DNA of 8,923 nt from an uncultured Bacteroidales bacterium. GTDB taxonomy: Bacteria; Bacteroidota; Bacteroidia; Bacteroidales; P3. The stretch spans positions 1-8,923 of the forward strand of contig CALEPD010000148.1 in assembly GCA_937910265.1 (NCBI GenBank). The letters run 5' to 3'. The translations under genes were made by a program, and so were the position numbers. Numbering within the stretch: position 1 is the first letter of the stretch; each line of letters opens with the position of its first letter. The notes beneath the pieces were generated by a model. The model saw only the letters and a program-made list of their open reading frames with translations. It was not told the DNA's origin and made no database searches. Below, one piece after another: positions 1 through 8,000 of the stretch.

Positions 1-352
1 AGAAACGACCCAGTACGGGGTCATACAGACGGGCGTTCATATTGATGATGCCGAAACGGTCGTAGTGCTCATGGCCGGTAAAGCCGCGGCGGAAAACGAG
101 GTTGCTGCCGTCCTGCACCAAAGTCCAGTCGGAAGCGCTCATGCGGTTGCCCCACGGATCGAAATGGCTGTTCTGCACCACCTGTCGGCTGCTGTTCACT
201 ATGCGATCCCAACTTCCGAGGAGGTCGGTCTGCACATAGTAGAGGCTGTCGGCATTGGCGGTGATGTTATGTACATGTAGTGCCACAATTTTCCCTTCTG
301 CAAATATATAATCCATATAACGCGAATATATGGTTTCTATTTCATATTCGCA
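1..352 (-). repeat. Direct repeat of RHS core, displaced copy
   Basis: These bases match 2994-3345 at a constant offset of 2993 with no gaps. By hand count about 69 of 352 bases differ (roughly 80% identity), but only one of the first 95 does. Similarity fades toward 352 and stops where the lead-in after the lipoprotein begins. Both copies have the same orientation and reading frame. Confidence 0.88.
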
Positions 353-367
353 GCCGTTCGCGCCCAT
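1..367 (-). CDS. Partial RHS core fragment, 5' end of a further orphan tip cassette cut by the window edge
   Basis: The frame runs uninterrupted from an ATG at 365-367 (MGANGCEYEIET) to the left edge, about 122 residues, and continues beyond it. It is in the same frame as the lipoprotein and begins four codons after that gene's TAG stop. From Cys at 350-352 onward it aligns without gaps to the core of the large RHS protein: DYIFAEGKIVALHVHNITAN, TDLLGSWDRIV, SHFDPWGNRMSASDW, RRGFTGHEHYDRFGIINMN and LYDPVLGRF. I count about 16 differences in about 103 aligned residues. No signal peptide, SpvB or YD shell precedes it, so it cannot make a full toxin. It is best seen as the conserved lead-in of another silent tip cassette whose variable end lies outside the window. 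Whether the ATG is ever used is unknown. Confidence 0.75.
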   Translation of the reverse strand, partial: MGANGCEYEIETIYSRYMDYIFAEGKIVALHVHNITANADSLYYVQTDLLGSWDRIVNSSRQVVQNSHFDPWGNRMSASDWTLVQDGSNLVFRRGFTGHEHYDRFGIINMNARLYDPVLGRF

Positions 368-379
368 AAGGGCGTGTGT

Positions 380-874
380 CTATTCATTCTGAAATATCAA
401 GGAATCGTATGTCCCATAGGGCGGCCACATTTTTATATTCTGCATCTCGGAGGAAGGAGGAAATTGCAAGCGCCAACTTAAAAGCTGCAAGTCGATCAAG
501 CTCAAGTCATAACGTTGTGCAATCAAATAATGCTCTTTGACGTATTCCCACCCGTACAACGCCAAAGTGTCAGCATTGAACACAAACACGATTAGGGTGT
601 CATGTGTGTTCAAATCAACCTCATATGCATCCGTATTGACGAGTTCTTCATTATTTACAGAATGCGATTTCACCTCGCAAAACCAACCTGGTGTCGTTAC
701 ATCTTGGACATACAAAAGGGTTGTGTCTGAATAGTTATGGCCTTTGCATATATAAATGTCAGAGGCAGAAGCGTTGTAAAACGAGATATGGTGATGTTGA
801 GTGTCACTATCCTTTGTGCAAGTCATGGCTGTAAATAACAGACCCCCACAACATATCAGAACTATTTTTTTCAT
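380..874 (-). CDS. Small lipoprotein, candidate immunity partner of the orphan tip
   Basis: A 164-residue protein when started at the ATG at 874 (MKKIVLICCGG), which gives a proper signal peptide. An in-frame start at 919 would place 15 non-signal residues in front and overlap the preceding frame, so it is rejected. The likely lipid-anchored residue is Cys19 in the sequence LLFTAMTC, with a Thr at -1 that is slightly unusual for a lipobox. The following TKDSD resembles the acidic lipoprotein export signal of Bacteroidota, so the protein may face the cell surface. The mature part is beta-rich at first. It ends in RYDLSLIDLQLLSW, then FPPSSEMQNIKMWPPYGTY, a pattern I recall from small uncharacterised Bacteroidales lipoproteins. 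It starts 11 bases after the orphan tip, the layout of a toxin-immunity pair. Many Bacteroidota immunity proteins are lipoproteins, but here the pairing is inference. Confidence 0.72.
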   Translation of the reverse strand: MKKIVLICCGGLLFTAMTCTKDSDTQHHHISFYNASASDIYICKGHNYSDTTLLYVQDVTTPGWFCEVKSHSVNNEELVNTDAYEVDLNTHDTLIVFVFNADTLALYGWEYVKEHYLIAQRYDLSLIDLQLLSWRLQFPPSSEMQNIKMWPPYGTYDSLIFQNE

Positions 875-885
875 AGGTTTTATTA

Positions 886-1407
886 TTAATGTTCCTCGTA
901 GTTTTCTAATGAAAGCCAATTGATAAATCCAGTAATGAGGATCTCCCCAGGGAAAATATAATTATACCACGCAGGGCGAAGTAAGCCATTGTTCAAAACT
1001 GCCTGGTTTTGCGAATCGTCATATGGCAGACTATTGTCATAACCCCCAATAGGGTTAACCCCGAATTTCCATCCCGTGTAATTATCAATATACTTGTTGA
1101 AATATTTGAATGCCCTAATATTCGCATCCTGCTCCGCAGGATGATATTTATGTTTTTTATGGCCCATACAATTGAGTCCGCTGGGTATACGGTCGACACT
1201 CAGCCACATGGTCATGAGCTCATGGTCCATGTACCTCACGCCGAAGGTGGCGCCTCCCAAATAATCAACTCTACTTACATTCCCAGCAAGATTTCTGATT
1301 TGAGTGGTATTATATCCACCCCATGTTTGCAAAGCTTCCCATGTATACCGCGTAAATGCTTGGCTGAATCCGTGAGCCATATTCTCGTCAAAGTAACGAG
1401 TTGCCAC
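886..1407 (-). CDS. Orphan (displaced) RHS C-terminal toxin tip, possibly decayed metalloprotease-like, without its RHS core
   Basis: The reading frame is open from 1446 to the TAA at 886. It has no ATG near its start; the only early initiator is GTG at 1407, giving 173 residues. In-frame residues upstream (REEDDTSCCII) run to a TAA overlapping the end of the immunity gene. The block AHGFSQAFTRYTWEALQTW followed by NTTQIRNLAGNVSRVDYLGGATF resembles, from memory, the segment just after the core in other Bacteroidota RHS proteins. The part with LSVDRIPSGLNC, KYHPAEQDANIRAFKYF and FPGEILITGFINWL resembles the second half of tips that usually carry a metalloprotease HExxH site. Here only H62-E63-L-M-T is present, so the central catalytic part looks missing or altered. 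With no RHS core in front and no evident promoter, this is best read as a silent or decayed tip cassette. The lipoprotein gene starts 11 bases after its stop. The metalloprotease idea is tentative. Confidence 0.6.
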   Translation of the reverse strand: MATRYFDENMAHGFSQAFTRYTWEALQTWGGYNTTQIRNLAGNVSRVDYLGGATFGVRYMDHELMTMWLSVDRIPSGLNCMGHKKHKYHPAEQDANIRAFKYFNKYIDNYTGWKFGVNPIGGYDNSLPYDDSQNQAVLNNGLLRPAWYNYIFPGEILITGFINWLSLENYEEH

Positions 1408-1442
1408 AATGATGCAGCAGCTCGTATCGTCTTCTTCCCGAT

Positions 1443-2078
1443 CTATTTATATAGGTTATCTATTTGTAGAAATTTTTCTGCAAAATTATTATAGTATCCT
1501 TTTTCTAACCCAACATACTGGTTGTTATTCACAACATATTTTATATAGCGAACTGCGTCATCCTTTTTGTTAGATAGGTATAATATTATTGGATAGTACT
1601 CATCCCGTGCTATCTTTGTTATAACTTCATTTGTTTCTTTTACATAATATTCAATCTTTCTTATGTCGCATCTGTCTTCATAATATTGGAATGCATATGT
1701 CTTTATCGCTTCAACCAATTCTGCAAACGTTTGTTCAACATAGGAGTTTTCTTCAAAATACCATTCCCTATAATCATTTTGGGGCATAATATATCCCATA
1801 TTTTTTCTGACAATAGGAATATAAATAGAAACATAGGGATTATCTTGACATTCTGTCAATTTAATGTATAATTCATTAACGCTATGGATGGCTACACCAA
1901 CAGACACAGATAAAATCACTTTCCCCTTTTCATAGCTACGCCTTCCACCAACATGAATTATTAGGGAAGAGTCCTTATCTTTTGTGCAGTAATAAAAATA
2001 TCCCTTTTTCTTGAAGCCTAAGATTTTCAGTTCTTGGTCAAGCTCCTTTTGTATTTTTTTTCTAAAAGGTTTATCCAT
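1443..2078 (-). CDS. Probable immunity protein, DUF4304-like
   Basis: A 211-residue cytoplasmic-type protein without signal peptide or membrane segment. Its start ATG lies one base after the TGA of the RHS toxin, the usual place for the cognate immunity gene. The N-terminal half resembles DUF4304: an amphipathic helix FRKKIQKELDQELKILGFKKK, then a strand with aromatic residues (YFYYC), then SSLIIHVGGRRS and a beta strand VILSVSVGVAI, with a later REWYFEE motif. DUF4304 members have been found as immunity proteins beside polymorphic toxins. This supports a role in neutralising the nuclease tip, but the pairing is inferred from position. The gene is clearly AT-rich (about 33% GC in a sampled 60-base line, against about 55% in a line of the RHS core), which fits an acquired toxin-immunity cassette. 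Assignment to DUF4304 is from recalled family pattern and is moderately sure; the immunity role by context is firmer. Confidence 0.8.
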   Translation of the reverse strand: MDKPFRKKIQKELDQELKILGFKKKGYFYYCTKDKDSSLIIHVGGRRSYEKGKVILSVSVGVAIHSVNELYIKLTECQDNPYVSIYIPIVRKNMGYIMPQNDYREWYFEENSYVEQTFAELVEAIKTYAFQYYEDRCDIRKIEYYVKETNEVITKIARDEYYPIILYLSNKKDDAVRYIKYVVNNNQYVGLEKGYYNNFAEKFLQIDNLYK

Positions 2079-2079
2079 A

Positions 2080-5000
2080 TCAATATATTTTAATTATTAT
2101 AAAAACATAATTAGTTGTCGGTTGGCCGATTTGTGGCCAAACTCTTGCTGCATTTTGTCCTATAGGAACTATCGGTGCGTGATCGAGCATCATTTGTGGA
2201 TATACAATCTTCTGATTAGGCGTTAAATTTGCATAGGGGCCATTTTTTACCTCAAATAATGTAATCTCCATATTTGGACTTTGAGTGGCAATGTCAACTC
2301 GTACTCTGACCCCATTAACTTCAATGGTGACTTCTTTTTGTAGAATAGTGTGACCTTCACTTTTAAGTTCTTGTATTACATGTTGAACTCCGGCCCGTCC
2401 TTTTTGTTGAGGAGTCTGGTGGGTTGACATGTTTTCCGCTTGACATGGGGACATCTCACTCGCTATACTTTTTCCTGTCCAAAAATTGTTTCCATTCATT
2501 TTTGCGGAAACACCTCCGGCGACACCACCCAAAAAAGCACCTCCCGCTGCACCATATAGAAATCCATAGCCCATTTGGCTCATTGATTTTTCAAATGAAT
2601 TGCCCGAGAGTAAAGACATACCAAGGCCATTCGTGACACCAGCAGCACCACCACTTGCAGCACCTGTAATGGCACCACCAAAGGCACCACCAATGCCTAA
2701 TGATCCACATGCACCGCCAACGACAGCTGCGGCTCCAGCGCCTGCGACACAAGCAACTCCACCAATTAAAGCTCCACCAGCAATGTATCCAACCATATCC
2801 CATCCAGATGCTCCGTTATCTAAAGCCATATTGTAACCTTGAAACATTCCAATGGCAGCACCGATTATGGCAGGAATTAGCCAAGCGAATTCCCCATTTT
2901 CATCCACATACATAACGGGGTTGTTCCCGCAGTAGGAGTATCGGTTGAAGCCCTGTGTGGAGAAGGGATTCTGCACCTGTGGGTCTGGCGAGAAGAAACG
3001 ACCCAGTACGGGGTCATACAGACGGGCGTTCATATTGATGATGCCGAAGCGGTCGTAGTGCTCATGGCCGGTAAAGCCGCGGCGGAAAGCGAAGTCACTG
3101 CCGTCTTGACTAACCGTCCAGTCGGAGGCACTCATGCGGTTGCCCCATGGGTCAAAATGGCTACTTTGCACTACCTGTTTGCTGCCATCCACGATACGGT
3201 CCCAACTTCCGAGAAGGTCGGTCTGAATATAATAGATGCTGTCAGTATTGGCAGTTATGTTGTATACATGCAACGCTACGATTCTCCCATCAGCATAAAT
3301 ATAGTCAATATAGCGGGAGCTTGAAGAACTTAACTCCAGTTCGCAGTCTTTTGATATAAAATATGTAGTATTGACAATGCTATTGCCATTCTTCAAGATG
3401 GATTTCTCGCGTTGAAGACCACTGCCGTATGAGAGTTCCAATGACCACCCGTTTTCGCTGATAGTTGCAGGGCGGTTGCGGCTATTATATGTAACATCAC
3501 ACTGCGAGGAGGAAATCACCCCGTTTTCGTCAATAACTTCAATGATAGCGTGAGGTTTATCAGCATCGTAAACATAATCGTAGCCACCGACCTTGCTGTT
3601 CTTGTTGATATTCCCATTATCTTCGTATGAGTAACTGTACGATTGTGTCCCGTTGATTCCAACGGAGGTCAGGCGGCCTAAGATGTCATAGGTATAGTCC
3701 TCCTGTTGTCCGGTCTTTGTGTCCTTTTTACGTGTGATATAACCATTCTCATTGTAAGAGTATTGTAGTGTAGAATACTGGTTACCTACATAATAGGTGG
3801 GCCCGACAATTGGGACAATCGGCTCATCACCAGGATTAATGGGAACAATTATATCTCCACCTTGAATTTCATCGCCTTCAGTAGTGTTAGAAAGTGGGTC
3901 AATCCCGGGCCATATAATTTCGCGATACCCATATTTGACCTGAGTAGGCAGCCCCCATGCGTCATACGTGTATTCAACGCCAGTGTTATTACCAAACCAA
4001 CAGCGTTTCGGTTGCCCGAGTGTGTTGCGGGAATCAACAGTATATATGGCGGCATTGTTGGAATGGTTTTTCAAATACTTAAGCCATCCGTTGGCATCAT
4101 ATTCATGGCGTAGCACATAGCCACTCGGATATTGCGTGGTATAGAGTTGCCCATTGCTGTTGTATGTATAGGTGTGAGTGTAAGGGCTGCCGCCGATGTA
4201 CTTTGTGACGGTCGATATTCGCCCTACGGCATCATAATTCAGCATTTGATAGAGGGCGTTGTTGTGGTAAACACGTGTAACTTTCCCTTTTGACGGGGCT
4301 ACTGTTCCGTAAGTGTACCTATATTCGTCCGTGCTACCATTCAAAGAATATGTCTTTGTGACAACTCGGCCTTGATTGTCGTAGGTCATCGCTGTTATGT
4401 CGCCTTTGCCGTCAGTCTGGGACAGTAAATTACCCCACGCATCGAATGTACTGGTTGTCACCCCGGCATCGGGGTCTGTCAGCGAAAGGCGGTTGCCACG
4501 ACTGTCGGTTAGGATAGTGGTAATTCTGCTTGCGGTGGTGATGCTTGTGCGGTCGTATATTTTACCACTATGCGACGCTCTGTCGTAAGCGTATGACACC
4601 ACTCCTCCATTATCCTCAATCCTAACCACACGCCCGGCAGCATCGTAATACTTCGTCGACTCGGCCCCAAGCTTGTCTACAACACTTTCTTGATAGAGAT
4701 GCCCCGAATTACCGACACTGTAAGAATACGTGTTGTTTTTGTAATTTGACGAATCTTTTACAAGTCTGCCGAAAATGTCGTATTTATAAGTTTCCCACTT
4801 TTTTGATGAGGTCGATGTTGAGGTATTGGTGTAAGGCACCAGGGTCTGATTTATCACCTGCCCTAGTTTGTTGTACACTATATCCATATAACCTTGACCG
4901 GCAACATAGGTGTGGGTCTTTCTGCCAAGGTAGTCATAGTAGGTACGGGTTTCGGGTTTTCCGTTTTCGGTTACGGTAGTGTAACAACAAGCATTGCTCA

Positions 5001-8000
5001 ATCCTCCAGATGCACTTGTATATGTGATTGTCTTGGTTGTCGCATCGGGGAATGTTGCCAACGTCATACGGCCAAAATCGTCATACTGATATTGGGTAAC
5101 AAGATTGTTGATGTCGGTTTCAGACAGACAAAGTCCAGTGGCGGGGTCAAACGTTTTTTGCGCAACATTACCTGCATGGTCGGTTGTGCGAATGACAAAT
5201 CGGTAGGTAAAGTCGTAGGTGAATGTCTTGGAGCGTGGGCTATTATCCCCTCGTTGAGACGTTACAATTGATGTCGGGAGACCGTAGTTATTATATGTAT
5301 AAGTTTCCGTCGTGGATAATCCGCTGTTGTCAGACTGTGTTTTTGTCTGAGGATATCCGTAAATTGAGTAAGAAAACGATAAGGTATCACGCCGTGCAAG
5401 TGTACTTGATGAGTTATTATATTGTAACGTAGTTATTCGACTTGGCATGACAACAGACACGCCATTGGTTAGTGTATAGGAAGTGTACATATAATTAGTG
5501 TGCAGACGAGACGTTAGCTCTGATGGGTTTGAAATGAAGCACCATGTTTTATTCTGTTGGGATGGTCTCCAATGGGTTGTATTTAGTGATGTCGAGATAA
5601 CGATTTTGGTGTTTTTCAAATAATCATAGTTTGTTGAATTAGATACATACGGCAAGAAAGACACATTGCCAGAAACCGTTGTACGGTATTTGCTACTATT
5701 GGTATTGATGGTTTTGGAGACAAGAATATCATCTGTAGGCTGGATGAGATGCGATTTGACACTCCAATAACGGTTGTTTCCTATACTGACTTGATCAGGC
5801 GTAACAAAATTAACCACACTATCCGGCATCAGCATGGCGAATGTCGCGTTTGTCCCTTTGGGCACACGGGAGAAAAAGGTCTCAGACACATTGCTATTGT
5901 TCTTCATGCCGAACTCCGCGAAACCTATAAATTGGCGTTTGGCTGCATCATATTGGGCATCACCATAGTAGAAACATGTGGTGTCGAATCCATTCAACCC
6001 ATTTGAAACGATAAGGTTTTTGACTAATGGCAGTGGCATCCAGTTCATACCCGTCCCGAAATAGCGAGTGGGCATAAGTGATATTGTGCTGTATTCCAGC
6101 TTAATCTTCTTCCCGACATCATCTGTAATTTGACTTACAAAATATCCTGGAAAACTATCCTTGTGGAAATATTTTATTGACCCCACCTGTCCGCCACTAT
6201 TGGGGTTGCTGAATAGGATGTCAACAATTCCATTTCCATCAAAATCACCCATTGAATAATACCCTTGCAAAAAAACCTGTGCATTGGTGTGCGCGAATGT
6301 GCCTGTTTCTGAATATTGAAATACATCATTGTAGCATCCTTTAGATAGGATGTATTTTATTGTATTATTTGCCACAGGCTGGATGATGTCGCTTTTCCCA
6401 TCGCCGTCAATATCACATACGATAGGGGGGTACTTGGGTCTTACACTGTTTGTTGTGTAATGTGAGCCATCCAGTTCAGGGACAATTTGTAAAGCCCAAC
6501 TGTTTTTCCCTCTTCGGATTGCCATTTTCCATTGTGACTCATTGTTAGGGAGAAAAAGCAAATCGGACATTCCGTCACCATTGAAATCACCAACAGCAAG
6601 GTATTGATATGCATTTGGAAATTCATCTGTCTCCACCAGTTCCCACGCACAAGATTTGATATTGTAAGTGTATATGTGACTCTCCAGGCCAAATAGAAAA
6701 ATCAAGTCGGATTCCCCGTCTCCGTTGAAATCTCCCGCATAGCAATATTCGTACGAGTTCTGAAGCGTGGCTGCTGTGCTGGATGTACCTGCAAGGTTTC
6801 TAAAATTGATAAAATTGTCCCCTGACCTAAATGCGACAGGCTCGACTATACCATCACCATCAAAATCACCCCAAATCAAACCATTTGCTTGAGAGTAGAA
6901 TATTGTGGAAGGGGAAGAGATTCCAGTACTGGAAATCTTTAGTGAATAATAAGTGCCATCATTAAGATTGCGATAAATCACCTCATCAATGCCATCCCCA
7001 TCTATGTCATACGCGGACAAATTATCAAAGTTGTTGACAGGGAAATTGTATCCTGTGCCCAAAACAAAAGTCATTCCATTTTCAGATTTTTTGATAAGAT
7101 GTATTTTATTCTGATTATCAATGGCTGCAATGTCGTATATTCTATCGCTGTCAAAATTCCCTGCAGTTACCCTATACCCCCCTGTGAGTAACGACACTGT
7201 CTCATCTGTAGTCATGCTTGACGAAAAAGTGTTCCAGTTGATACTGGTTGTGGAAAGAGTTTCGTCATTGGCATTAAGGATTTCTATCGAGGACAGTCTG
7301 TCATATGGTAATACAGTGTTGTAAGAGAATGCATATTTGCGTACAGTGGCCCCTTGATACTTTGTGACAATACTTTTTATTCTTTTGCTTTGACGAACCC
7401 TATACCCACTGACATATCCGTCATTCGGATTAGGCACGGTTTCGTATTCAAAACAAACACTTGCGTATGCTGGTGAACCATCAGAAAGAAAAGTGTAGTC
7501 AATTTGGTTAATCCAGATTTCCCCATCGCTTTGTTGATAATAATATTTCATATAGTTGCCGGCAGGATCGGTTATTTTGTTTACCATCCACGACAAACAC
7601 TTTCCACTGTTCACTATCAGCTGCGCATCAACACCCCTGCCATATTCGATAACTGTACCGTCTTGCAGGGTTTGCGTAAAATAATAGGTATTGGATTTGC
7701 CAATTTTATTGACACGCGAAAAGTTTTCCACTTCAAAACAATAAACCGCATTTGAGGCTTGATATGATGTGCCCGAAAGTAGAAGCATCCTATTCCCGTC
7801 AAGGGCAAAGCGATCTGTTGTGTCATATCCAACAGGGATAATGTTTCCATCGTAATACCTGTTTTGGGGAACGCGAGTTATGCTAGATATGCCTTGCAGT
7901 CCCCATTTCTGTCCGAAGACATTTAGCCCGGACATGCTGTTATAAACGACAGACAAGTTGGGCTGCAACCCATTTGTCCCAGGAACAACCTCAATAGGAA

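Noticed and set aside
65..280. Plus-strand frame of 71 codons starting MLMAGKAAAENE, with a near twin at 3058-3324.
   Set aside because: Both are antisense shadows of the repeated RHS core. Their similarity is explained by the direct repeat of the minus-strand coding sequence.
361..374. Hairpin CGCCC-ATAA-GGGCG at the lipoprotein end, considered as a terminator.
   Set aside because: The stem is only 5 bp and no T run follows on either strand. It lies inside an open frame leading into the core fragment.
875..919. Longer N-terminus for the lipoprotein starting MAFIRKLRG.
   Set aside because: It would bury the signal peptide behind 15 residues and overlap the preceding orphan tip frame. The ATG at 874 gives a normal lipoprotein signal.
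1009..1494. Plus-strand frame of 161 codons across the orphan tip and the end of the immunity gene.
   Set aside because: It is antisense to two minus-strand frames with recognisable protein features and spans their junction. Its own translation shows no family pattern.
2591..2836. Trp/Cys-rich minus-strand and Pro/Ala-rich plus-strand frames.
   Set aside because: They are out-of-frame readings of the Gly/Ala-rich hydrophobic segment of the RHS protein.
6210..7165. Regularly spaced similar short sequences, considered as a CRISPR-like or tandem DNA repeat.
   Set aside because: The periodicity comes from FG-GAP loops at the protein level. The DNA units are diverged and have no constant repeat.
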